The notes beneath the pieces are model-generated. The model was given only the letters and a program-made list of their open reading frames with translations, was not told where the DNA came from and searched no databases. From Acidimicrobiaceae bacterium (GTDB lineage: Bacteria > Actinomycetota > Acidimicrobiia > Acidimicrobiales > RAAP-2): 64,000 nt of DNA. Made by a program: the position numbers and the translations under genes. Below, piece by piece: positions 18,001 to 25,114 of the stretch (within the stretch, counting starts at the first letter, position 1; every line of letters begins with the position of its first letter). The stretch is taken from NCBI GenBank assembly GCA_003153575.1, contig PLZW01000001.1, forward strand, positions 15,334-79,333. The letters run 5' to 3'.

Positions 18001-21000
18001 CTGGTGACAGGGACCCCGCCATTGGTCGACGGCGGCGTCCAGTTGACCGACGCGGTCCCCGAGAAGTTGGTGGCCAAGGCGACGGCACCGGTCGGGGCGC
18101 CCGGGAAGGTCGCCGGGGTGGCCGGGAGCGAGGCGGCCGAGGCGGGTCCGCTGCCCACCGCGTTGGTGGCCACCACGGTGAAGGTGTAGCTCGACCCGTT
18201 GGTGAGCCCGTTGACGGTGCAGTTGAATCCGACGGTCGAGCACGTGAACCCGCCGGGCGACGAGATCACCTTGTAGTTGGTGATCGGTGCGCCGCCGTTG
18301 GAGGCCGGTGGGGTCCAGGACACCACGGACTGGGTATTGGCGTACGAGGAGCCGGCCACGTTGGTGGGGGCGCCGGGAATCGTGGCCGGGGTGGCCGGGG
18401 CGGAAGGGGCGGACGCCGGGCCCACACCCGAGCCGTTGGTGGCGGTCACGGTGAAGGTGTACGCGTCGCCGTTGGTGAGCCCGGGCACGGTGGTCGGACT
18501 GGCCGAGCTGGTGGCCGTCTGCCCGCCGTTGGCCGGGGTGGTGGTGTCGGTCGCCGTCACCGTGTACCCGGTGATGGCGGCGCCACCGTTGGAGGCCGGG
18601 ACCGTCCACGACACCACGGACTGGGTGTTGGCGAACGACGTCGCCGTCACACCGGTCGGGGCGGTCGGCACCGTCGAGGGAGTGGCCAACACCTGTGCCG
18701 ACGTCGGGCCGTCACCGATGGCATTGGTGGCATTGACGATGAAGGCGTAGGTCGTGCCGTTGGTGAGGCCGAGGATGGTGCACGACGTGGTCGAGCCGTT
18801 ACCGGTGACGCAGGTCTGGCCGGTGTTGACGGTCACCGTGTAGCTGATGATTGGCGAGCCACCGGTGGAGACGGGCGCCGTCCAGGACACCACCGACTGG
18901 CTGTCGGCGAAGGACGTCGCCGTCACGCCGGTGGGGACGCCGGGGGTGGCCGCCGGGACGATGGGCGCCGATGGGGCGGACGCCGGCCCGGTACCGAGGG
19001 CGTTGGTGGCCGTCACCGTGAAGGTGTAGGTGGTCCCGTTGGTGAGCCCGCTCACCGTGCAGCTGGTGGTGGCCGTAGTGCACGTGAACCCGCCGGGCGC
19101 CGAAGTCACCTTGTAGCTGGTGATCGGCGAACCGCCGTCGGACGGTGCCGTCCAGCTGACCACCGAGATGGAGTCGAAGTGGTTGGAGGCGATGACACCG
19201 GTCGGGGCACCGGGCAGCGAGGCGGGAGTGGCCGGGGCGCTGGCTGCTGACGAGGGACCGGTGCCGGCGGAGTTGGTGGCCGCCACGGTGAACGTGTAGG
19301 CGGTGCCGTTGGTCAGTCCCGTGACCGTGCAGGTCAAGGTGGTGCCGTTGGGCGTCGTGCAGACCTGTCCGCCGCTCGAGGTCACGGTGTAGCTGCTGAT
19401 GGCCGCGCCGCCGTTGGAGGCGGGCGCGCTCCAGGTCACCACCGACTGGGTGTTGGCGTTCGAGGTGGCCGCCACTCCGGTTGGTGCCCCGGGCACGGTG
19501 GCGGGAATGACGGGCGACGACGCCGACGACGCCGGCCCGGTCCCCGAGCCGTTGGTGGCGGTCACCGTGAAGGTGTAGCTGGTGCCGTTGGTGAGCCCGA
19601 GCACCGTGCACGAGATGCCGCTGGTCGTGCACGTCTTGTTGCCGGGGCTGGAGGTGACCGTGTAGTTGGTGATGGCGGCGCCGCCGTTGGAGAGCGGCGC
19701 CGTCCACCACACCGCCGACTGGGCGTTGCCGTTGGCCGTCGCCACCACGCCGGTCGGCGCGCCGGGCACGGTCGACGGCGTGGCCGCCGAGGACGGGGCC
19801 GAGGCCGGCCCGGTGCCGATCCCGTTGGTCGCCGTCACCGTGAAGGTGTAGGAGGTGCCGTTGGTGAGGCCGACGACCGTGCAGTTGGTGGTCGTACCGT
19901 TGGGCGTGGTGCAGGTCTGTCCGCCGCTGGAGGTGACCGTGTAGTGGGTGATGGCCGACCCGTTCGATGCGGCGGCCGTCCAGGACACCACCGACTGGGT
20001 GTTGGCGAACGACGTCGCCGTCACGTTGGTCGGGGCCCCGGGCGGGGTGTTGGCCGGCACCACGGCGTTGGAAGCGGCGGACGCGGCCCCCGTGCCCGCC
20101 GCGTTGGTGGCCGTGACGTTGAAGGTGTAGCTGGTGCCGTTGGTGAGGCCGACCACCGTGCACGAGGTGCCGCTGGTGGAGCACGTGATGTTGCCGGGGG
20201 TCGAGGTGACCGTGTAGCCGGTGATGGGCAGGCCGCCGTTCGAGGCGGGGACCGACCAGGTGACGGTGGCCGACCGGTAGGCGCCGGTGGCGACGCCGAT
20301 GGTCGGGGCGCTGGGCACGGTGCCGGGGGTGGCCGTGGCCGCTGCCGACGGGCTCCCGGTGCCGAGGGCGTTGGTGGCTGTCACCGTGAAGGTGTAGGTA
20401 GAGCCGTTGGTGAGGCCGACGACCGTGCAGGTGAGGGTCGTCCCGTTGGGAGTGGTGCACGTCTGCCCGCCGCTGGAGGTGACGGTGTAGCTGGTGATTC
20501 CTGATCCGCCGCTGGATGGCGCCGTCCAGGTGACCACGGACTGGGTGTCGGCGTAGGAGGTGGCCGCCACGTTGTTGGGCACGCCGGGAGGACCGGTGGC
20601 GGTGATCGAATTGGAGGAGCCCGACTGCGGGCCGGTGCCCGAGCCGTTGGTCGCCGACACCTTGAATCTGTACGTGGTGCCCGTGGTGAGGCCGCTCACC
20701 GTGCAGGGGGACGACGCGCAGGTGCCCGTCAGGCCGCCCGGACTCGAGGTGGCGGTGTAGCTGGTGATCGGGGCGCCGCCGTTGGAACCCGGTGGGGTGA
20801 AGGCCACGATGCCCGCGCCGACACCGTTGGTGGCCGTGCCGATGGTCGGTGCCCCGGGGAGGGTCGACGGCGTGGCCGGCGGCGACGCCGCCGAGGCGGG
20901 GCCCGTGCCGATGGCGTTGGTGGCGGTGACGGTGAAGGTGTATGCGGTCCCGTTGGTGAGGCCGTTGACGGTGCAGGACGGCGTCCCGGTGGTCGTGCAC

Positions 21001-24000
21001 GTCCTGCCGTTTGACGACGTCACCGTGTAGCCGGTGATGGTCAGTCCGCCGCTCGACGCCGGCGGGCTCCACGAAACCACCGACTGGCCGCTTGCGTAGG
21101 AAGTGCCACTCACTCCGATCGGCGCGCCTGGCTGGGTGGGCACGATCACGGGGTTGGACGGCACTGACGGCGGACCCGTGCCCAGGGCGTTGGTGGCCGT
21201 GACGGTGAAGGTGTAGCTGCCGCCGATGGTGAGGCCACCGATGGTGGTGGCCGTCGCCGTGGCGCTCAGGATGGTGAGGCCCGTGCAGGATCCGCAAGCT
21301 GGCGACGGAATGACCGTGTACTTGGAGATGGGCGACCCGACCGACGACGGATCGGTCCAATTGACGGTCACCGTGTCGTTGATATTGCCCACGGCGGTCA
21401 CCAGGGTCGGCGCGTAGGGCACGCTGGGGGCGGTCACCGACGGGGTGGGGTTGGACGTGTCGCTGGTGCCGTAAGCATTGGTGGCGGTCACCATGAACAC
21501 GTAGGCGGTACCCGGGGTCAGGCCGGTGATCGTGGCCGATGTCGCCGTGGCACCCATCACGGTCGTGCCGGCGCAGGCTGTGCAGGCCGGGTTGGCGATG
21601 ATGTCGTACTGGGTGATGGGCGAACCGTTGTCCGAGGGGTCGGTCCAGGTGACGGTGGCCGTGCCGCCGATCGAGGCGGTGGCCGAGGCGTTGGTGGGCG
21701 GCGACGGCACGGTGATGGCCGGATAGGTGGGCAGTCCGCCGGGGGAGCCAGTGCAGTACTGGGTGATCGGCGTGCCCGGCCCGGTGCCGTTGTAGATCCC
21801 GGTCAGCGCCGGGCAGACCGTCGTCTGGTGCTCACCCCCGTTGGCGTTGATCGACGACAGGACCCACGGTGCGGTCGAGGGCACCAGGTAGCTGGGCGGC
21901 GAGGCGAAGTCGAGCAGCGGGTCCCAGGTGTAGTGCTTGACGTATCCGGACACGGTCGAGTTGCCGTTGAAGGTCCCGACGGGTCCGCGGGCGAACTGCT
22001 GGATGGATCCGTACAGGTTGAGCTGGCCCTCATCGCTGCCGTTCCCGTAGTTGTTGACGACGAACGACTGGGTCAGGGCCAGGACGGCGGCGTCGATGGT
22101 GAGTCCGCCGGCCGAGTTGGAGGGGTCGCACAGCGCGCCGTAGGCGGCGCCGCAGGACGGAAGGACCGATCCCCCGGCGTTGGTGACCGGATGGTTCACC
22201 TCGACGTAATTGTTGGCGATCAGGCCCAGCGCGTCGTTGATGCCGCCCGTGCTGTAGGGGCAGTAGCTGTTCGGCTCGCCACTCTGGCCGGTGAGCCACT
22301 TGCCCGAGCAGTCGGCGTAGGTGAGGTTGCCGTCGATGATGACATTGTTGGCCGTGCCTACGGTCAGTTGGCCGGACAGGCTTCCGTTGACGAAGGCATC
22401 GCCCTCGGCGTCGGGCGCCGACGACTCGCCGTAGTAGCAGCTGGAGCACCCGCCGGCGTTGGTCTGCGAGTTGGCGCCGAAGGAGAGGGAGGGGGTGAGC
22501 GTGTTGGTCTGACCCAGATTGGCCTGGGACGACCCGGTGTAGGTGCCGCCGCTGTAGGCGGCCGAGAAGGCGCCGGTGCCGTTGGAGGCCTCGGTGGTCG
22601 AGCAGGTGGCGGTGGACGTCCAGTTGCTGCCGGCCGCAATCGGGGCGGACCAGTTCGTCACCGCCGAGCAGGCCGGGATCACCGAGGTGGAGTTGAATCC
22701 ACCGCTGCGGGTGGTCTGACTGAAGGCGACGGAGGCGGCGCTGGAGATCTGGTTGCTGGCCGAGGTCACGGTGGCCGTGAGGGTGACCGGGTTGTTGGTC
22801 GTCGGTGTGCTGGGGTTGGCGGTCAGGTTGGTAACGGTGTTGTTGATGTAGTTGTCGAAGGGATTGGCGCCCGTGACCGGGGCGGACTTGGCGTTCTGGA
22901 CGAAGAGGACGCCGTCGGCCGGGATCGGTGCGGTGCCGTTGTTCGGGCAGTTGTTGTAGTTGGTGGGGATGTTGTTGTTGTCCCAGGTGACCGGCTGGCC
23001 GTTGACCGTCACCGTCGACTCGGTCGTATCCGGGCTGACCACCGTCATCTGACCGACGCCGTTGACGTCGGTGCTGAGGGTGACCTGGGTGGGGCCGGAG
23101 TAGAGGCAGCCGTTCTGGCTGGCGATGATCCCTAGTTGGGCGTCGCTCTGCGGGGGCGCCTGGACCGGGTTCCCGAAGCTGCTGTTGGCCTGGTCGTAGA
23201 GGGCGACATCACTCTGGGCCGTGCAGGGGGTGGACAGGCCCGACATGCCGTTGTTGCCGTCGACGAACAGGCATTTGGGGTCGGCGGTGCCGACGAGCGA
23301 GGGAACGGCGGCGGGGGTGGCCGCGGAGTTGCCGAACGAGGGTCCTCCGCCCACGGTGCCGTCACCCGCGACGAAGACCGAGTCGTTGGTGTAGACCGGC
23401 CCGAAGAGGTAGTCATGCGGCCCGAAGTAGACCGGCCCGCAGTTGCCCCCTGCGCCGTTGATGTTCCAGTTGATCTTCCAGTTGTAGTTGCAGCTGGAGT
23501 AGTTCCCGGTCCCGGTGTACGACTCGTAGTTGGACCACCAGACGTTGGTGAGGAACCCGTTCTTGGCGGCCAGGTTGATGTTCTCGCTCTGGAACACGTA
23601 GTTGGTGGTCGTATGGGGTGCATGCGCGGCACCGACGACCTGCACCGACAGGCTGCTGAGGGCGTGGGTCTTGGGATCGAAGGTCGGCTGAGGATTGCCG
23701 AAGGCGTAGTACTCGGCCGCGCCGTCGGTCGTGTTCGAACCGCTGACCAGGTTCCACTCCCCGTAGTCCAGGCCCGAACAGGGCCCGGTCTTGTTCGTGC
23801 TCGTGTTGCACTGGGCCAGCGTGGGGTTGGCGTTGACCGCGGTGACGTACGCGTTCTCACCGGCCTGCAGGGCACGGTGGGCATAGACGGTGACGGCGGC
23901 CGCCTGCTGGAGCGGGAACGACTGGACGACGGTCGCCACCAGCGTGGCCCCGACGAGCGCGACGATGACTGAGACGGCCACCACGGCCACGAGCGCCGTC

Positions 24001-24092
24001 TGGCCGAGGTCGGAGATGTCCGACAGACGCCCGTCCCGGAGACGGAGGGCTCGGCTGCGGAGTGGCGTGGTCTCGTCAGGTGTCATGTTCAT
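12012..24092 (-). CDS. giant PilX-like minor pilin fused to 35 fibronectin type III domains
   Basis: A 4026-residue exported protein. The ATG at 24092 is chosen because it overlaps the upstream pilin stop as ATGA. Residues 1-30 are a charged leader ending in Gly30. A pilin-type helix follows (QTALVAVVAVSVIVALVGAT), then RALQAGENAY, the pattern of PilX-type minor pilins; Glu5 is missing, as often in PilX. The head, to about residue 790, has a GPVYTNDSVFVAGDG segment, an inserted Ig-like domain (about 420-520), and a distal block (IIDGNLTYADC, LGLIANNYVEV, ARGPVGTFNG, YVKHYTWDPLLDFASPPSYL) that I recall from actinobacterial PilX-type proteins. From about 790 to the stop come 35 FN3 domains of 88-97 residues. 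No LPXTG or C-terminal anchor is present. A pilus-displayed adhesin or stalk is the likely role. Confidence 0.85.
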   Translation of the reverse strand: MNMTPDETTPLRSRALRLRDGRLSDISDLGQTALVAVVAVSVIVALVGATLVATVVQSFPLQQAAAVTVYAHRALQAGENAYVTAVNANPTLAQCNTSTNKTGPCSGLDYGEWNLVSGSNTTDGAAEYYAFGNPQPTFDPKTHALSSLSVQVVGAAHAPHTTTNYVFQSENINLAAKNGFLTNVWWSNYESYTGTGNYSSCNYNWKINWNINGAGGNCGPVYFGPHDYLFGPVYTNDSVFVAGDGTVGGGPSFGNSAATPAAVPSLVGTADPKCLFVDGNNGMSGLSTPCTAQSDVALYDQANSSFGNPVQAPPQSDAQLGIIASQNGCLYSGPTQVTLSTDVNGVGQMTVVSPDTTESTVTVNGQPVTWDNNNIPTNYNNCPNNGTAPIPADGVLFVQNAKSAPVTGANPFDNYINNTVTNLTANPSTPTTNNPVTLTATVTSASNQISSAASVAFSQTTRSGGFNSTSVIPACSAVTNWSAPIAAGSNWTSTATCSTTEASNGTGAFSAAYSGGTYTGSSQANLGQTNTLTPSLSFGANSQTNAGGCSSCYYGESSAPDAEGDAFVNGSLSGQLTVGTANNVIIDGNLTYADCSGKWLTGQSGEPNSYCPYSTGGINDALGLIANNYVEVNHPVTNAGGSVLPSCGAAYGALCDPSNSAGGLTIDAAVLALTQSFVVNNYGNGSDEGQLNLYGSIQQFARGPVGTFNGNSTVSGYVKHYTWDPLLDFASPPSYLVPSTAPWVLSSINANGGEHQTTVCPALTGIYNGTGPGTPITQYCTGSPGGLPTYPAITVPSPPTNASATASIGGTATVTWTDPSDNGSPITQYDIIANPACTACAGTTVMGATATSATITGLTPGTAYVFMVTATNAYGTSDTSNPTPSVTAPSVPYAPTLVTAVGNINDTVTVNWTDPSSVGSPISKYTVIPSPACGSCTGLTILSATATATTIGGLTIGGSYTFTVTATNALGTGPPSVPSNPVIVPTQPGAPIGVSGTSYASGQSVVSWSPPASSGGLTITGYTVTSSNGRTCTTTGTPSCTVNGLTNGTAYTFTVTATNAIGTGPASAASPPATPSTLPGAPTIGTATNGVGAGIVAFTPPGSNGGAPITSYTATSSPGGLTGTCASSPCTVSGLTTGTTYRFKVSATNGSGTGPQSGSSNSITATGPPGVPNNVAATSYADTQSVVTWTAPSSGGSGITSYTVTSSGGQTCTTPNGTTLTCTVVGLTNGSTYTFTVTATNALGTGSPSAAATATPGTVPSAPTIGVATGAYRSATVTWSVPASNGGLPITGYTVTSTPGNITCSTSGTSCTVVGLTNGTSYTFNVTATNAAGTGAASAASNAVVPANTPPGAPTNVTATSFANTQSVVSWTAAASNGSAITHYTVTSSGGQTCTTPNGTTTNCTVVGLTNGTSYTFTVTATNGIGTGPASAPSSAATPSTVPGAPTGVVATANGNAQSAVWWTAPLSNGGAAITNYTVTSSPGNKTCTTSGISCTVLGLTNGTSYTFTVTATNGSGTGPASSASSPVIPATVPGAPTGVAATSNANTQSVVTWSAPASNGGAAISSYTVTSSGGQVCTTPNGTTLTCTVTGLTNGTAYTFTVAATNSAGTGPSSAASAPATPASLPGAPTGVIASNHFDSISVVSWTAPSDGGSPITSYKVTSAPGGFTCTTATTSCTVSGLTNGTTYTFTVTATNALGTGPASAPSAPIVPAATPGVPTGVTATSFADSQSVVSWTAPVSTGGSPIISYTVTVNTGQTCVTGNGSTTSCTILGLTNGTTYAFIVNATNAIGDGPTSAQVLATPSTVPTAPTGVTATSFANTQSVVSWTVPASNGGAAITGYTVTATDTTTPANGGQTATSSASPTTVPGLTNGDAYTFTVTATNGSGVGPASAPSAPATPATIPGAPTNVAGSSYANTQSVVSWTPPASNGGAPITNYKVISSPGGFTCSTVGFNCTVNGLTNGSSYTFTVVATNAVGSGPASAASLPATPATFPGAPTGAVALATNFSGTASVNWTPPSTNGGVPVTSYTVTSSPGGYTCTTANGSTTTCVFSGLTNGTTYTFTVTAANGAGSGPASPSSNPLTVGTPGVPSSVSVVSYQNTQVPVTWVASPTTGGSPITSYTATASPGGQSCTTPNGATTNCTVTGLTNGTAYTFTVTAANAVGSGNASVPSAPATPATAPSAPTAVVGTSYANTQSVVSWTTPASNGGAPITGYTVTASPGAATCTATTNSCTVVGLTNGTAYTFTVTATNAAGTSVASSPSAPATPATIPGAPTAVAAVSWTNAQSLVSWTAPASNGGAPITQYTVTSSPGGFVCTSATTSCTVNGLTNGSPYTFTVTATNGAGTGPASSASAPATPATVPTAPTAVTATSYANTQAVVAWTASSGNGGAAITGYTATASPGGQTCSAASTTCTVSGLTNGTAYTFTVTASNAAGTSAPSTPSAPATPATVPGAPTGVTASSYLSTQSVVSWTPPASNGGAAITSYKVTSSPGAFTCTTASTSCTVSGLTNGNSYTFTVTATNPAGTSAASSPSAPATPATVPTAPTAVTATSNANSLSVVSWTAPVGNGGAALTSYTATASPGGLTCTTANGTTTTCPVNGLTNGTAYTFTVTATNPAGTSAASSPSAPATPATVPTAPTAVVATSNANTQSVVSWTAPSSNGGAAISGYTVVSSPGGFTCSAAITNCTVGGLTNGSAYTFTVTATNSAGTGPASAASAPAIPAAVPSAPTGVTASSNASNQSVVSWTAPSSNGGATITGYTVTSSPGGFTCSTPTTSCTVNGLTNGTSYTFTVTAQNSAGTGPASLASSAAIPATAPGVPTGVTGTSYANAQSVVSWTAPVSNGGAAISSYTVTSFPGAFTCSTASTTCIVTGLTNGTSYTFTVTATNSAGTSSASSASPPATPATAPGTPTGVTATSNANTQSVVSWTAPLSNGGAAITSYAVTSSPGGFTCSTATTSCTVGGLTNGTSYTFTVKATNPAGTGTTSGASAPAVPATAPGAPTSVNASSYVNSQSLVSWNAPVSNGGAAVSSYAVTSTPGGFTCSSATTSCTVGGLTNGTSYTFTVTATNSAGTSVASTASAPATPATTPGAPTGVTATSNANTQSVVAWTAPLSNGGATITSYTVTSSPGGFTCSSATTTCTVSGLTNGTPYTFTVTGTNSAGMGSASAASSPATPATTPGVPTAVNATSNANTQSVVSWTAPLSNGGAVISTYTVTSTPGAFTCSTATTSCTVGGLTNGTAYTFTVTATNSAGTSAASTASAPATPATTPSVPTAVTATSNANAQSAVSWTASASNGGAAISAYTATSSPGGFTCSTITTSCPVTGLTNGTSYTFTVTATNSAGTSAASSASAAAIPATTASAPTGVTASATSTATTAAVNWTTPASNGGAAITNYTVTSSPGALTCTTAATSCTVAGLTSGTAYTYTVAAINSAGTGAPSAASNSLVAGTPGAPTAVTATSNANAQSVVSWTAPAATGNGTITSYTATSSPGGFTCSSATTSCTVGGLTNGTSYTFTVTASTSFGAGPASAASVAAIPATTPGAPTAVTATSNANTQSVVSWTAPASNGGNAITGYTVTSSPGGFTCSTATTSCTVAGLTNGTSYTFTVTATNGVGAGSASAPSAAAIPATTPGAPTGVTAGAGTTTTSIAIAWTAPASNGGSALTGFTVASSPVVAPPAACSTSLTGASTNCVFTGLAANTPYTFTVTASNAVGPGTASTATAAVTTGRPGAPTAVTATATALATSATITWTAPTANGGSVLTGFTVASTPAVGPPAACTTPTLTGASTSCVFTGLTSGTPYTFTVLAKNANGNGPASAASPSITMGRPSPPTGVAAVATASPTSATINWTVPAFTGGSALTGFTVASSPVVAPPAACSTSLTGSSVTCVFTGLTTGTSYTFTVTAKNANGNGAVSAASNAIIVGTPGAPTAVSGTNGVSTQSTVSWTAPALNGGSAVTGYTVTSAPGAFTCTTATTSCTVTGLTNGTGYTFTVTAANSVGTGPSSAPSASITP
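12015..21720 (-). repeat. tandem array of 35 FN3-encoding repeats (about 273-295 bp each)
   Basis: About 9.7 kb of head-to-tail repeats within the giant pilin gene. Each unit encodes roughly PGAPTGVTATSNANTQSVVS, WTAPASNGGAAITSYTVTSS, PGGFTCSTATTSCTVGGL, TNGTSYTFTVTATNSAGT and a Pro-Ala-Thr linker. The segment encoding TNGTSYTFTVTA is the most conserved at DNA level. Units 16-31 are the most uniform. Units 1-2 (promoter-proximal) and 32-34 (near the C-terminus) have a different cysteine loop. An identical 86-nt stretch occurs at 16150-16235 and 16432-16517, showing recent duplication or gene conversion. Confidence 0.93.
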
Positions 24093-25114
24093 CCCACGGT
24101 CGCTGAGTACTGATAGGGGGCGGTCGTTGAGCCGGGGCTCTGGGCGTAGCGGTAGACCACCAGGTTGTTCTCCTGGGCGCCGGTGGACCCGGTGCCGGGC
24201 TTGGCCACCTGCAGGTCGATGCTCACGCTCTGGATGGCGTCCGCCGGGCAGGCGATGGCCGACGTCGGATAGTTGGCGCTGGGCGCCCCGCATGTCGTGA
24301 GCAACTGGTTGTCGGTCGGATAGCCCAAGGCCAGCAGTCCGGTGATCCCCGGGGGGTTGTTCTCGACCTGGCCCGGGGTGAGGGTGATGGCCTGGGGCGG
24401 GTACGTGGTGCCGCTGTAGGTACCGCCGCTATCGAGGACGGTGTAGCCGAAGATCGGGTCGTTCTGGGCCCCGGTCCCGTCCACGCTGGAGGGGTCGTTG
24501 ACGACGCTCTGCACGTTGGCCAGCAACCGGTAGGTCGACGAGTACTGGCAGACGGGACCCGTCCCGACACCGGGGCACGAGGAGACGCCCGGCGCGCTGA
24601 GACCGATCAGCGGGAGGTACATCCTCACCTGGAACGAGCAGGGGAACGACGCGCTGCACGCCGTTGGCGGAGCGGCGCCACTGGCGTCGACCTCGGTGGC
24701 GACGATCTTGGCCGGTCCGGCGGTGGTGCCCCCGGTGGCGCACGTCTGCCCGCTGGGGCAGGACACGGTGTTGTCGTAGGCCGTGCCGATGTTGGCGTAG
24801 AAGGTCAACGAGAAGTTCCCGACCGATGAGAACCCGGGCGTCGGGACGCCGGCCGGGTTCGGGGCGGGCGGGACGGACGAGGCGGGCTCCACCTCGGCGG
24901 CGAGGAGGGCGTGGAACGGGGCCATGGCCGGCAGGGCTTGCTGGAACTCCTGGTACTGGGAGGACACGCTGCTGCTCAGGCCCTCCACCATGGTGATGGA
25001 GATGAAGACCATGCCCAGGAGGACGATGAGTATGGTCGACGTCACCATGAGCTCGACCAGGGACATGCCGGCGTCGTCCCGACGGCGGTCGAGCGCGCTG
25101 CGCAGCCGGTTCAT
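24089..25114 (-). CDS. PilW-like prepilin-type minor pilin
   Basis: A 341-residue type IV pilin-like protein. The leader is short and basic (MNRLRSALDRRRDDAG). Cleavage is predicted after Gly16, then the type III signal MSLVELMVTSTILIVLLG with Glu21 at mature position +5. The extracellular part is beta-rich with several Cys pairs (for example CPSGQTC and ACSASFPC). It ends with PilW-like blocks (IQSVSIDLQVAKPG, then NNLVVYRYAQSPG), typical of a PilW minor pilin's last strands. The ATG at 25114 is chosen over the earlier in-frame start because it overlaps the PilV-like stop as ATGA. Its own stop overlaps the giant pilin start in the same way, so all three are translationally coupled. The mature protein probably joins the tip or priming complex of a type IV pilus or pseudopilus. 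Confidence 0.85.
   Translation of the reverse strand: MNRLRSALDRRRDDAGMSLVELMVTSTILIVLLGMVFISITMVEGLSSSVSSQYQEFQQALPAMAPFHALLAAEVEPASSVPPAPNPAGVPTPGFSSVGNFSLTFYANIGTAYDNTVSCPSGQTCATGGTTAGPAKIVATEVDASGAAPPTACSASFPCSFQVRMYLPLIGLSAPGVSSCPGVGTGPVCQYSSTYRLLANVQSVVNDPSSVDGTGAQNDPIFGYTVLDSGGTYSGTTYPPQAITLTPGQVENNPPGITGLLALGYPTDNQLLTTCGAPSANYPTSAIACPADAIQSVSIDLQVAKPGTGSTGAQENNLVVYRYAQSPGSTTAPYQYSATVG

Noticed and set aside
13204-21360. Long alternative minus-strand frames (13204-16389, 18799-21360) and short plus-strand frames within the FN3 array
   Set aside because: They repeat with the FN3 unit period because the DNA repeats; products are Arg/His-rich and have no fold of their own.
12015-21720. 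The regular repeats might be taken for a CRISPR array or a satellite
   Set aside because: Units are about 273-295 bp, in frame throughout, diverge mostly as conservative coding changes and encode FN3 domains. No short repeat-spacer pattern or cas genes are present.
24093-24293. Upstream extension of the giant FN3 frame to 24293
   Set aside because: It lies inside the PilW-like gene and reads as low-complexity Arg/His/Gly. The ATGA overlap at 24092 and the pilin-type N-terminus define the start.
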